Of a stretch of DNA of 64,000 nt, positions 25,081 through 37,990 are shown one piece after another. A model generated the notes under the pieces. That model made no database searches. It worked only from the letters and a program-made list of their open reading frames with translations, and was not told where the DNA came from. The stretch spans positions 434,001-498,000 of the forward strand of contig VZRS01010750.1 of the NCBI GenBank assembly GCA_013398055.1, read 5' to 3'. The first letter of the stretch is position 1; each line of letters opens with the position of its first letter. The translations under genes were made by a program, and so were the position numbers. This stretch comes from Ifrita kowaldi (taxonomy: Eukaryota > Chordata > Aves > Passeriformes > Cinclosomatidae).

Positions 25081-25260
25081 ACATTTGCCTGACCTACTCT
25101 TGAGGACTTCTAGTGACAGAGATGCCATATTTTCTCTAGGCAGCCCATCCTAGTATTTCAGTCTTACTGTTGAAGCCAGGTATGTGCTCATATTTAACTG
25201 GCATCTTTCTTACAGTAATTTAAGTCAATCAGGCCTTGTTTTTGACTAGTGAGAAAAATC
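25081..25260 (-). mobile_element. Old CR1-type LINE fragment
   Basis: Plus-strand blocks CTAGTGACAGAGATGCC, CTCTAGGCAGCCCATCCTAG and TACAGTAATTTAAGTCAATCAGGCC align in order with the region about 70-250 bases from the 3' end of CR1 elements (reverse complement), including the very typical GGCAGCCCATTCCAG-like box. It is clearly more diverged than the copy at 2992. The terminal TCATAGAAT repeats are absent. Both CR1 copies lie with their sense strand on minus. Confidence 0.72.
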
Positions 25261-26243
25261 TTCAAGTCGATTTCAAGTCAATGAAGCCATGACAGTTTCT
25301 ACTCCCTGAAGCTATAAAACTAGGAGGTGTTTGAGCTTTTTGTTACATGGGAGAAGTGCAAGTCCTTTTGTGGTCTGAATGTCTTAATAGAAAAATATTG
25401 CAGCTAAAATTCCAGAGCATGAAGCTGCCATACAAAAAGCTTATACTTATAGTATTTCTCATTTAGAGAGCTAAAGAGCCAAATATTTCACAAAGACTAG
25501 ATGTTCCCATGAGAATGAATTTCTCCATGATTTTCATAGTAGATTAAAACACTTAAGACTTAAATAATCTTTGGATGAGGTCCTGACCTCATGTTTGTAT
25601 AAATATGGGCTTGTTCAGCTGAAGTCTGTGGAGTTATATAAAAATAGCACCAGTGTAAGAGAGAATGCAGCCCAGAATATGTCAGCATATCCTCAGCCCC
25701 ATGATATTGCCCAGCACCATACTGCCTGGCCCCATATGCTTCCAAGTGTCCTGACAGAGGTGTTTGCAACTGCTGTTGGAGCGCTCAGATATGTACTACA
25801 GTATGAAACAGATGGTAGCTCCATGTAAAATAATATATCCAAAGGTACCACTGCAAGAACCCTCACGGTATTTGTGTCTTTGAGGTAAGTTTGCTACAGA
25901 TGTTAGCCAGAGGACATACTAAGCTTATTCACTGGATGTCTTTAGGGAAGGTGGATGCTTCACCACCTTAGGAAATCAAAAATATATTACATTTTCTTCT
26001 TGCTGGGATTAGTGTTTATATTCGGATGTTATGCATCAATTCCCCATGCTCTGTGTGTGCAAGTGTGGGTGTTCCCTGCTTGCTGGTGAGGTGCAGCGAG
26101 GTGTGTGCGGGGTGCAGGTGTCAGAGCCCACAAGGGATAACATCTTCTGCCAGCAGTGCAGCGCAACAAAAACCACGGCAGTGGCACTCGGCATCCAGCG
26201 TGCCCAGCTGCCCAGTCCTAAATGCTACAGAACATTAAAAAGT

Positions 26244-26267
26244 AACAACAACAAGAACAACAACAAC
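26244..26267. repeat. AAC trinucleotide microsatellite
   Basis: Eight trinucleotide units with one AAC-to-AAG interruption, followed downstream by A-rich sequence. Confidence 0.85.
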
Positions 26268-29200
26268 CCTATGATGTCCCTCCTCATTAACTTTTCAAAG
26301 CTTCTGCTCACTTTGTGGAATCACCATTCTACTGCATGGTCAATAATGTATGAAATGAAAAACTCCTGTCCACTCTGTGATGAAAAAAGCAAACAGAGAT
26401 TTACAGTAACTGCTTCGTGCTATTTTTGGTAGACCTGAATTCAGGGGCAATAAATAAAAAAAAAATCCCACTAACACAAAAAAGAGCAGAAACAAGAAAA
26501 TTAAATTAAACCAAAAAAAAAGGCCAAATATTTTAAAGACAGTTGCAGTGAGGGAGATACATTTTTTCCTTCTTAATCTCTTTTTGTCACCTGCTCACAA
26601 GAGAGACGCAGTATAGAGAAAAAGCAATGCCATTTTTTTCTTAATTTCCTTTTTAAAATGAACTTATTGCTCATGGAAGACACTTGTCTCTGCTAGCCCC
26701 CAAGACCCAGAATTAGGAGTAAATGCACATCTTCAATCCATCCTCCCATCACTAGCAATCTCCTTGACCTATTACCCATCTCACTGTTAGGCTCAGCTGA
26801 AGCATCTGTCCAGAGGTAGAACATGGCAGGATTTTTCTGGTTGTGTACTGTGCTTCAAGGCTGGAGAAATGCTTTGCCCTATGCAATTAACACATTCATG
26901 TAGAGAATAAAGAACAATCACAAAATTTATTCCCAGCCCTTTCTTCTTAAAATTAGAAAGTGCTTACTGTTTGGCAGAATGGGCTAACTGAAAGAGGGCA
27001 AGTAGAATTTTCAGGAGTATCTTTACAAAAATAATATGCTCAGCCATGATAGCATGCTGTCTGTCTCCAGCGTGTCTCTTCCTGCTGCCATTGCTACTGA
27101 ATTCTCTTGCAGAGGGAACAGCACTGACAGACCTACACACACAGCATCTGCAAAACCTATTTTGGATACAACCTGCCAGGGAAGCTTCCTGAAGTGGTGC
27201 TGAACCCTGAACCTGTCCCTATTCCTGCTAACGTGACCTGCTTCGGTGCTAGGGTTGCTGCCCCAGTCTCCTCCGACTTTAGCATGCGGGTCAGAAAATT
27301 CACTGTGGAATGGCAGCAGTGAATGGCTTCTTCATCTTACAACAGCTCACAGCAAATTGGTGTAATCTGCATTTCCAGCTACAGGAGTTTTGGAGCAGAA
27401 TTAATTGTAAATGACTTCTAGCCTAGTTATAATCTAAAATAGGGTTTCGTTTTGGCAGTAGAAAGGAACTGCACTTTCTGCATAAAGCCAATGCCTATAA
27501 AACAGAAGAAAGCAAAGCATGATCAGTGTGGTGAGCAGGAGATAAAACAAGCTCCTTGGCACTGGGCAATGGCAGAGGAAGTCTGTTTCCTCCCTGATAG
27601 CTAGTCGAACATTGTTACCCTAAGCTGGGCTGGTTCTCCTCCCACCAGGCTGTTCATATACCATCTGTCCGTGCTGAAAATTATCAGGAGCATTATGTTG
27701 CGTCTTCACTTATTAAAAGGCTGAATGCAAACTTTCCAGAGCATACAGAGTGTTACAGCTTACTGCACTGGAAACTTTATACCATTATGTCTAGCGAGGC
27801 CCCTGAGTCTCTCTTTTAATGCCTTGGAAATGCGACAAAGTAGAGCCAAGAAAGGGCAAAGTAAAACCTGAAACTTAAAAATCAGGACCCACAGTCTTCT
27901 CCCATTTCCCTCCTTCACTCATATAAAACTAAAAACAAACCAAATTTGTACTTATATTGTATTTCTAAAACAAGGACAGAGTAAAATCTTTCCCACAATA
28001 ATTTTGTCTGTTCTAGGTTTGAGGGACAGAAAAGCCTTTAGGAGAAAACCATAGTGCTGGCACTTATTCTTTTCCCTCAGGTCCCCCATCAAAACCTGCA
28101 TTCACTAAAATGTGAACAGAAAACTATCTTCAGATACCACCTAGATAAAAGGTGAAATGCAATTCTTGCTATTAATATTTAAGAATCACATATATCTCCA
28201 CATGTTAAAACACTCTATTACCACCACCGGTGTCCGCTTTCCTTTGATGGGCAAGTTTATATTTCCTGTAGCAATAAGATGATGATATGCTGACTTGACC
28301 TGTATCTTAGATATTAATTCAACAAAATTAGAAAGTCGGTCACATTAGAATAATGCATATGTGAGTTTAAATTCTTATTTCCATGTGCAGCTCAGGGGTA
28401 GACAGGGGAATATAGAAAGAGAACAGAAATTGCTCACTTTCACTCACGGAACAGATAGACAGCAAATGCTGGGCATAGGGCTGTGCATCCTGGTATTCAG
28501 ATCACTGCTTCAGCAACTGACTCTTGTTAGTATTTCAAGAAAAATATTTTATAATTCCAGAATTAGAATCTCTCACTGCTGATCAGCTTCATGTAATTGA
28601 AAATAGGATATAAATTCAGCAAAATGCCTTTAGTAACTCTTGAGCAACTTCAACAAGTAGGAATGTGTGAATATCGGTTTATTGACATCTATCACTGAAC
28701 TCTATATTTTTAAATACAGTGAAAAATAACAGATCTTGCTTATATTAAACAATCATCTGAAATATTCTGCTCTATGTGAACATCATTTTATTTATTTTTA
28801 CACAAGACTAGATCCTATTCTTTATCTGTTTCACACACACTTAGAAAAAGCATATTTTAAAAGCCTTCTGTAGCATCGGAGAAATCTTGTTCTGTAACTT
28901 TTGCTACGGGCTTCATGGATAGCTGATTCTCCTTGGTAAACTTCCCAATGGCTCCTACTAAGGGTGAGAATTTAGGAGCCATCCAGGCAGTGTTAGAACA
29001 GTCCCTTTGAGGAACCTGTGCAGGCATTGCACGTGCAGTAGCCTTGCTGGCCAAGCATGGCCCACGAGAGGCTCATCTTCCCTAAAGCCTTCATTGCTCA
29101 GCTCACCCTTCTCTGTTTATTCCGTTTTTGCTTCTCACCCAGATCTGTCACAAAGTACACAAGCATATGTCTTTCTAAGCCAATCTCTATTATTTTATAA

Positions 29201-32076
29201 AACTCAGTATAAAACATACAGGAATTGATTGTGGTAGCTGTCAAGCCTGCAAGTGATTCAAGCGTGTTTGCCCTTTCATTCGCTGCATTTTTGGGTGTTA
29301 TATAAATAGAACAGGAAATGTAAAATGCAGGTTAAGTCATTCAACACTCCTGTTTTTTTCTGATTTCTGCCCTGTTCTGGCTCCTTTGAAACTATATTTT
29401 TGTCAGTCAGCTAGTGTTGGAATATCTGTAGGTTTGAAAGCCAAAACAATAGGTTCGGCAGCAAACATTATCAGCTTTGTCAAAATCAAGTATTGAATCA
29501 GAACCAGGATCCATCCAGGTTCTTCAAAAACCATAGTAGACACATTCCTCATTAGGCATCTGTTTATTCCAAAACACAAACACACAGGGGATAGAATTAG
29601 ATAACACTTTTCTGGCTTACTAAATGGGTTAGACTTAGTAAATATGGTACTCGATTTTCAACTGATTCTACCATCTGTCAGCAAACTTATTGCTTTTAGC
29701 AGGGGTTTTTCTTGTGGCAATTTCTGGGATTTTTTTCCCCTCTGTTCTTTTCATGAATATACATGCCTACAAAGTTTAAGGGAAAAGTAAATTAAAGAAA
29801 AAATTAAGTAATCCACAAAATCTGAACAGGGCAGCTCAGATTATAACCAGAAACTACAAATGGACTTGCAAATTGTTATTAACAAGCAGCACAGAAAAAA
29901 AAAATCTCATGTGTGGAAGGAGCTTCCTATAGTTTTTCTAACAACCTAAATCCCACAATCAGTCACCGTGGTAAATGGTGTTTGTGCAATGCACAGCACA
30001 GCAGCTGTGTGCGTGGGTAGAGACTGGTGTAAGAAGGACAAATAGGTGGGGTGAGGCAAACTACCCAGTAAATTGTCTAGCTGGGACCCAATGTCATAAA
30101 AGTCTAAGCATAAGATTGCTGTTGTGTTTTCATACTGAAAAATCATAAGTCTCAGACCCATTCTGATGCTAAGTAGGGGCAGAACTAAATCAAGGAAATT
30201 CAGTCACATGGCGATGCACGTTCTCCTTAGAGCTGGTATGTGCAGTGGTTTGAAGCTCCTACAACAGCCTCCACTGCATGGTGTAGATGCATTTTTTCGA
30301 CACTAGCAGCTGCCTTGCATCCAGCAGGGAGGACTGAGTTGCTGTTGAAGAGCTTAATAAATTTAGCTACTTGGGAAGAAACTTTGGCCTCATCCAACAG
30401 AACAGAAGGGTTTTTTCATTATTTCCAGCAGATTTCTAGTCTCAGTTCCTGACTTTTTGGATGTTTAGGAAAGGTATGAACTCTTAGAAGGAAGGAGAAT
30501 GAAGACTCAGTCAGAGACAGTGGTGATGGTGATGGGTTTAGCAGTGTGTTTCTCCAAGATGTCTTTGGTGCCCAAAAATGTTTCTCTCCTCCTCAGGAAC
30601 CTCCAGTACCAGAACTGCATTGCTGCCATCCCCCCCATTTGCAAAAAGATGTTGCTCTTGACGGGGAAGGGGATGACAGGGAGATCGCGTAGTTGCCCTA
30701 CCACTAGGAGGGAGAAGTTGGTCCTGATATACAGCTTGTCAGACAACAGTAGTCTGCCCTTTTTTCACTCACCGTTTCAGGCCAAATTTGTCCCCTTGTC
30801 CAAAACAACCCTTTCAGCCCAGGAATAAAACAAGAGTAGGGCAAGGCATGACTTTGCTATGGACAGTTTGAGCAGAGAAAGTCAGCCTGCAGAGATTAAA
30901 AAAATTATTAATGGCTGGTAAATAAATTTGGGAGGAAAAATGGCAGATAGTCAGAGATTCCTTATAGGTAGGTTCATCAATATATCCACAGCATGAAGCA
31001 CCACTGGGGCAGGCACCCTCAAAGCGTGTAACCATTCATAAGCTGTGCAATGAACAAAAGTACAAAAAGCAAAAAAGAATGAGATAAAGGTTAGCACTGG
31101 GCATAAAACATCAATACAGGGGAGGAGTAGGAAGATTATAGAAATGTTTGTGATACTGTAGTAAAATTAAAAGTAAAGTCAAGATGAAGAATGGAAAGAG
31201 GTGTGAATAAGATGTAAGATAAATGGGAAGACACATTCCGTATACATAAAGGAACAGGAGATGGCAGAAGGGGTGGAATGAGAGATAGGAGAGGTAATAA
31301 ATTGTTGAAGGGGCTGACATAGTAAAAAAAAAAATTTATTTATTCCTATGTTCACAATCTGTCAAACAGAAATAATCAGATACTCATTTTCCATGAGAAG
31401 AAAATATACCATGATAAATCAAAGTTATGTCCAAAATGAAGTCCATGAAAAGAAGACATCAGAAGGCTTAAATTAATTGCCAATATCAAAGACCCATGCC
31501 CTATTCAGAAAAAAAAAAGGGCATTAATTCAGATATATTAGCAAATGTGCTGCATTAAAAAGCTCTTTAAAATATGAAGAAAAAAATCAATGAAATAGAA
31601 GATATCATATTTAATGCCTGTACTTTCAAGAAGGGATTTGATGTGACAGCAAGAAACCATTCCTTTTATTCAAAACAACACTGGGAAAAGTAATCAGGTG
31701 AAGATAATATTGGATGAAAGTGCTGTCGGAGAAAATATTGGGGAAAACTTGCAAGAGAAAGCTATAGTGACAGTTCTTGTTTCAGTTACAGCGAGCTTCA
31801 TAGACTCAGTAAAGGAGACTGCAAACCTCCCAGAGGGATGTCATGGCCAAAAGACCTAAAAAGAACCATTCATGGGTGAACAGGGAAATAGAAAGTAGGG
31901 TTATGGATATTAATTTACCTTTGTAGTTAGTAGGAGCAAGAGTATTATGGTGATACGCTGTTTCTGCTTGCTTCGCCTACACTTATAGGGGACAGTAGAA
32001 GATTGGAGAGGGCTTAGATTACTGGCTAAAGGATGCTGTGAAAAGTGGAGAACATTCACTGGAGGGAGACATATAA

Positions 32077-32097
32077 GGGAGGGAGAGAGGGAGGGAG
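32077..32097. repeat. GGGA-type purine tract
   Basis: GGGAGGGAGAGAGGGAGGGA: short tetranucleotide-like purine run within a generally purine-rich plus strand. Confidence 0.75.
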
Positions 32098-33682
32098 CAG
32101 ACTACTTGGAATCTGAAATGAACTTTCCATACCCTGCAAGGGAAAATTACTGAGGGCATTAAGTTGTTTAATCTTGAACACAGAAACATAACAGCATGCA
32201 GGGGCTGGAGGCTGACATCTGACATCAGTCAAATTCAAACTGGATTCAAACAGCAAACTCAGAAGTGTATATTTTTCATGGCAATATTAATTAACCACAA
32301 ATTACAGACCAGTAGCTGTGGACTACTCTTACTACTTGAATGCAAGTCTGGAATTCTTCCTAAGAGATACTCTGCAACACAAGAAGTCATCTACTCGACC
32401 TAAGAATGGCTGGACAAAACTGTTGTTTAGGCCATTCTGAGCATCAAGCGAGATGTCCCTTCAGGTGTGAAAATGTAAAAATGTATGAAATACCAGTCAG
32501 AATTCTGAAAGAGTTAACAAGCTTACCACAGGGCATCTGCTGACAGGAGATCATGGTGGCAAAGGAACCATTTTTGTAACACAGTTCCCCAAAAAATGCG
32601 TGGTGTAATGAATTATCCTCACAGGGGATATAGAAAGAATATTGAACTTCTGAGTGATTTAATGGGAAAGGGGATTATTGGAGAGTCAGAAGCTTTATTA
32701 TTAGGGCCAAGGTTTGTTGTGTTTATTTATTAAAAGGTTGTTTAGTCAGGCAGTTGTATTTGATGATGCCAGGCTTGGAGAGAGGCAGTCAATAACAAGG
32801 CAGAGTGGATTACAGTTGAAGCTGGTGCTGATATACTACAGACAGAGAGTGAGATAGACAGATCAGTGTCATGTAATTCATTGTAAAGAAATTTAAAGTG
32901 ATGAAGGACTAAAAGGGAACAAGCATCCTCAGCAGGAATAGAAGGTGGGGGGAAGTCTAAAAGAGAGCTGTAAGTTAAAAGCTAAGCTGTTTAACAGTAT
33001 TTGTCGCATCTATTAAAAATAACATAGAAAAGTATAAATAGGCTTGAGAGAGAGATCCTTGAAAGGCATTTCAAAGAGCTCATACCATAAGTCCTGAACA
33101 CAGGTACTAAACCTGTATCCTCATTAGCAACAAAATGGTTAGAGCATCACTTTATGTAAGCAGAAGCTGGATAAATTTAGTCCAGTCTGCTTCAACAAGT
33201 GCAAAAAAGGAGCATACGTGTATGTGTGAGAGCCACAGTTTCTATCAATCAAATAATGATGTACAGACCTGGAGTGAATGCACAGATGCACTACAATCAT
33301 ACAAAAGGTTAATGCAGAGTGTTTTGTGATAGCTTCTCTCACCAAATGGCTGATATTAGGTACTTGTGAATAGTCATTTCCTTAAACGACAGAGTCTGGC
33401 CTGAAGAATAAAACCAATTGAAAATACACTAGGTAATATTTAATCACAGATTTTATTACTCAAAGGGTCTGTGGAGATCATAGCCTGACTGCTTGTCACA
33501 GATTTCCTGGCAGCATCACTTTCATCCCGTGGTTCCTTCCCAGCAACATGCAGTGGTCAAAAGCTGGCTCAAGGCTGAAGGTAACCTGGTGATGGATTTC
33601 AGCTGTGATCCTTCCTGAATTCCTGAACAAAATGCTTTTAAAAATTAGTATATTGTCAAAGCAAGGGCTAAGAATATCTGAG

Positions 33683-33759
33683 AAAATATATAACATAAAA
33701 CATAACATATATATATATATGTTATATATATATATATATATAAAATATATAACATAAAA
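33683..33759. repeat. AT tract framed by direct repeats, with palindromes
   Basis: A run of AT dinucleotides is interrupted once by GTT. It contains a perfect 20-base palindrome (33704-33723; AAC, fourteen alternating A/T, GTT) and a second near-palindrome to 33753. An 18-base block (AAAATATATAACATAAAA) is present at 33683-33700 and again, identically, at 33742-33759. Such sequence tends to form cruciforms and to change length. It may also be an assembly or length-variation hotspot. Confidence 0.88.
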
Positions 33760-33760
33760 A

Positions 33761-36700
33761 GAAAAGCACCATGCTAGAGGCTGGAGGTTAAATCAGACAG
33801 TAATTTAGCTGCCTGATATTTGTTGAGCCCCCTTCCCTGAGCAAACCAGTGGTGAAACCAGACTGAAGTACTTTTTCCAAACAGAAAGGATAAAGCTGTC
33901 ACCTGCACTGAAGGGGTGCCTGCAGGAGAGAACTGTCTCTTCTTTAGGCATTAGTGTGAAGTGTCCCTTCTCCAGGCATTAGTGTGGTCTCGTGGGAGCT
34001 ATGGGCAAACACTACCTCTGCCCTGGGCTCCCTGGCAGTAGAGAAGGAGCTCAGCCCTGCTGTTCTCCCTGCCCGGGGCTTTTCACAGGAGTTAATTTAA
34101 CCCCTTGTCATGCTCCATCTCATGGACCTTGCCTGTGCTTTTTCTTCCTACCTAACACAGGTTTTATTCTTGTTCAAATTATTTGTCCCAGTGGACCTAA
34201 ACTTTTGCTCAGTCCCCTGCTGAGTTCCTGAAAGATAATGAACTAACTGATTTCTGGGTAATTTATGCATAAATTTATATACTGAGCTGTAGTTTAATCA
34301 AACTCCTTTGCCTTGTGTAGTATAATAGCAATATCTAATGAAAACATATGAAGTATGTGTTCCATAATTACCTCAGACAGCTCATTTCGATTTGCTTCCT
34401 ATTTAAATCCCCAAATTCCTATCTTCTTGCATTGTAAACACTTTCCTTCCTATCTCATCAATCTGAGTTATGTAAATGATGTGGGGGTGGGGGGACAATT
34501 AAATTTTTCCCTCAGTGTTATCAAAGGCCCTATTCTCCCAGAAACATCTGACTTGGGTGCACACAAAATACAGATTTTTATTTGACTGAAAAACGAAGTT
34601 AACATTAAATCATAAATAATGGCCAACACAAGTAGAGTGGTATTACTAGAGCCAGGGCATACAGACTTCTAGATTAATTATTTAGAAGATACAGACATTA
34701 GAAAACTGCCTTTGTGATATTATACCAGAGACAGTTAACATGAAATACACTCAGAATTGTGGCCTCAACTCTGCTCTCACTGAAGGACAGTATATCAGGA
34801 GTATCCACTCTGAAACCAATGTAGACACAACAATGCAACTTGGTGTTAGAGAATCCAGCACTGTTTTCTGAGCTCTGAGAGACAGTTTTTCAGAGCAGAG
34901 GAGAAGAAAATAAAAAACTTAAGTAGAACTAGATATTTACTGTGTAGCAAAATTGCTTTTCACCAGCCCAACACAGTATTTCAACACCCACCTGCAGGGA
35001 TGCAGATACATTTTCGCTGCATCCAGCAACAGTGAATTTGTAGTTATATGTGGTGGCATTAATGCACCTAAGGAAAGGGCAAAGAAAAAAACTATCAACA
35101 CAGATGCCAATTCAGTATAGAAAGAAATTTTGAGTGTCTGACAATTTGACATTCATGTAGTGTTTCTGCTTTGAAAGATTATTCTTTCCCAGAATTAATT
35201 CCAGGCATTTACAGTATAAGTGTCAGTTTGCCTCTTTATTATTTTTCCCAAAGACTACAAGTTGCACATACACCATCAATGAAATGTAGTTACCTCTCTG
35301 ACAAAACTGCAAGAAAAGGGTACAAAGCAATATGATGCAAAAGCAGAAGATGAAGAGAGCCTAACCAAGAGCACTGCGATAAGCACTGAACTGTTGACAT
35401 GTTTCAGCAGTTCTGCTTCATATACAGAGAATAAAGACTGGTGGAGCAGCCTCTCAGAGAGTATGAAGTGAGAGGCATTTACACCAGATAAATTCTGCAC
35501 CCTGCTATCTAGTCGGAGACAAATTATTTTATATTCAGCAAAAAAACCTGCTGAACCAAAGAGCAAATTCAACAGTTCCATAGAAGACAGAAAAAGACAG
35601 TAGAAATTTGAGGTGTATGAGATTTCAATTCTCAAGTGCAGGATTTCAAAATCCATAGCCACCTCCTCCTCCTCCTATCTCCCTGATTCCTTTAATTGCA
35701 CCTTTTGCCCCTGTGCTTTTTTTCTAAACACTGTATTAGCGGTGGGTTATTTCCCTGTCTGGATCCACTCCTCTTCCATCTCCTGTGGTCAGTGTTTGTT
35801 CCTGCCAGGTCATGACATCACCATCCTTCATGTCACAAAATTGATCAACAGCTGCACTGCTTCTACTTAAAAAAATAGAATAAAAAAAAAAAAGACCTCT
35901 GTATTCATTTCTTAGCGGTAACACGTTTACAGTAAACCACAGAGTTTTACAATGCTGGGAACAAGTAATTTGTGAGGAAAAATTAACAACAAATCATGGC
36001 AAAATGCCTATAAGGAGATTCTTATCAACTAAGCCTCATCTAATTCTAAGTTGGATTATTTTCTCCAAAAATTGCATTACAATGAAAAGCCTGGGATTTT
36101 TTCCCTCCTATTAAATAGTTTCTGCACAGTAAACAGTTTGATTAGCAGTTTTGAAGGCTCCAATGTAAGAAATGTAATACAAAGGAGAGTCCAATCCTCC
36201 AAACAAGCTCCAAGGACCAGCCGTGACAGGACCTGAGAGTTAATGACATCAGTTTTGTTACATCTGCCCTAACACATCATTCATTTCTTGAATCACAAGG
36301 TAAGTAGGGATAAATGAGATTGTAATTCAGTGAGTGAAAATGTGGAAATAGATATCCTTAGTGTGCTTGGAAGGGATATGGGTTCAGGGGAGAGCCAGCA
36401 AACTACAGGCAACAGGCAGTGAGGTGCCAATCTAGGATTTTGCAGGAAACGTGCATCTCATCAGCCCCAGCTGACGAGTTATTATCAGGCTGGTGGAACA
36501 CTACTTGCAAATGCTGTTTCTGTCTTAAAATTCATGTGCCTATATGTTCAGTTCACCCCTCTCACCCACCCCCAAACTGCTCTGCTATAGTAACATCCTC
36601 CTTCCAGCAGAATATGTTGCTGTTTACAAAACAGCAGAAATACGTGTGTCTGGAGAAGCCTTATTGCTCCGGAACATGGAAGTCATTTGACACACTTGCT

Positions 36701-37139
36701 AGCTAGCCTAGGAAAGATAACCCAGCAACAACCTGTCCTTCCAACTAACTGTCCTCCCAGGAAAGCTTTCAGAGAGAAAAAATGTAAGGGAGGAGGAATA
36801 GTGTGGAGCAGGGAAGTATCACCAGTATTACCACAAAGGGAAGAAGCCATGCAGCAGAGTTTTCTGTTTTGTGTAGTGTACGGGTTATTGAAACAGAGCT
36901 GCTGAGTGCTGCCCGCTGTTCCCAAGAGAGAAGTGATTAACCAGCAGGTGAGGCTACAACAGGGGACAGGTTCAGAGGAAGAGACACAAGCGGATCTGTA
37001 GCCATCAGACCATAATTCCTTACATCCTGGAAGCAAATCTAGTATTCCTGAGCAGCATTCCTTAGTTGTTTAGGAGATGGGTTTGAAACCTTCTGGCAGA
37101 GGAGAGCCCATCTGTTAGGGCTTGTCATGCCCAGCAGCC
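33761..37139. other. Unique non-coding stretch
   Basis: No gene recognised. It includes a two-copy 28-bp tandem duplication (33934-33986), listed separately, and an A run at 35882-35893. Frames are at most 128 codons (35276-35662, minus) with no recognisable domain. Confidence 0.6.
33934..33986. repeat. Two-copy 28-bp tandem duplication
   Basis: The 25-base block at 33934-33958 recurs at 33962-33986 with three T-to-C differences; the shared tail is AGGCATTAGTGTG. A recent-looking local duplication. Confidence 0.8.
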
Positions 37140-37212
37140 CGACAGAGGGGAGGCTGCTGCAGCTCCGTAGCCTCGGGATCAGCCGGCAGTGAGGCTGAGC
37201 GCGCGCTCCCCG
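37140..37212. other. Small CpG-rich patch
   Basis: Eight CpG dinucleotides in about 73 bases, including GAGCGCGCGC, in a window otherwise depleted of CpG. Directly after it comes a CA run (37219-37228) and TG/CA-alternating sequence. Far too short for a standard CpG island. It could be the remnant of a GC-rich repeat, a small unmethylated regulatory element, or part of the repeat just downstream. Confidence 0.55.
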
Positions 37213-37370
37213 TGGGCTCACACACACACCATATGTGTACACGTACATGTGTACCTGTGACCAGCCACGTGCATCCACACAGATGGAAAACACAACACTT
37301 GCAAGCACAAACAGCACCGTGGCCTCATCCTGTTCCCCTCTCTAGCTGATCAGGATGACAGCTGCTAATA

Positions 37371-37990
37371 GGAAAAAATGTATACCTATATACACAGCAT
37401 ATGGGTCTTTCTACTAGCTGTCTCTAAACACTTTTTCTGCCCCAAAACTGTCCCTGGATCTCCCATCTCCCCAGCTGCTGACACCCAGACACGTGGGTTC
37501 CTAAGGCAGCCCCTTCAGTTGCTGGTGGAGAACTGGCTGACCCTCCGGTCCCTGCTGGCTTTCCAGCCATCAAATCCAGTTTGATGATTGGTAGCAATCC
37601 ACACACTGGTACACAGGCACCCAGGCAGAGCACATGGGCTCTGGCCTCTCCAGTTGCTGGCACCTGAGGCACCTGGGGCCCTACATCCCCTGGTGCAACT
37701 CCAGTTGTTGGACCCATACACATGCAAAATGTCCCTTACTCAGCAAAACAGTTCAAAACAGAGTTTAATTTGAAAACAGGCAGTGGTGCATGTTCCTGAC
37801 CAGGGTATTGGAGCTCTGCCCTTGTGTTTCTGGGATCCTTCATGTCATGAACATTTTATCCCACAACCCAACATCCTCCTATTTAAGGAGAGGACCCACA
37901 GAAAGTTTAACAACCAGTTGTCTTCACTGAAGGCTGGCTCAAGCCTGAGAAGATCTGTGATGCTCATATGAGGATCTCAGCCTTACTGTT
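37371..37990 (-). mobile_element. Probable old avian interspersed repeat (LTR-like)
   Basis: On the minus strand the blocks TTTTGGGGCAGAAAAAG, AACCCACGTGTCTGGGTG, CAGCCAGTTCTCCACCAGC and GTATGGGTCCAACAACTGG occur in an order I associate with a repeated avian sequence of LTR type, but I cannot name the family and the ends are not defined. The left part (37371-37725) is the better supported. The motif CAGTTGCTGG or a close variant recurs at 37472, 37516, 37651 and 37702 on plus. A unique GC-rich sequence with chance repeats is the alternative. Confidence 0.4.

Larger units (their letters stand above)
25263..33682. other. Unique non-coding stretch with simple repeats
   Basis: No gene recognised. 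It contains an AAC microsatellite (26244-26267), an A-rich patch (about 26449-26522), a purine-rich tract at about 31120-31310 and a GGGA-type tract at 32077-32097. A minus-strand frame at 30507-30746 is unusually rich in G/C at third codon positions and is treated as a finding, as is the weaker frame at 28857-29054. I recognise no other interspersed repeat. Confidence 0.6.

Noticed and set aside
25862..25900. Plus-strand GAG|GTAAGT donor after a short cysteine-containing frame
   Set aside because: The donor is good but every acceptor candidate is purine-rich, so no exon can be supported.
33441..33515. Possible third CR1 fragment
   Set aside because: Some CR1-like words (AATCACAGA, GGAGATCATAG) but the order and spacing are too poor to separate from chance.
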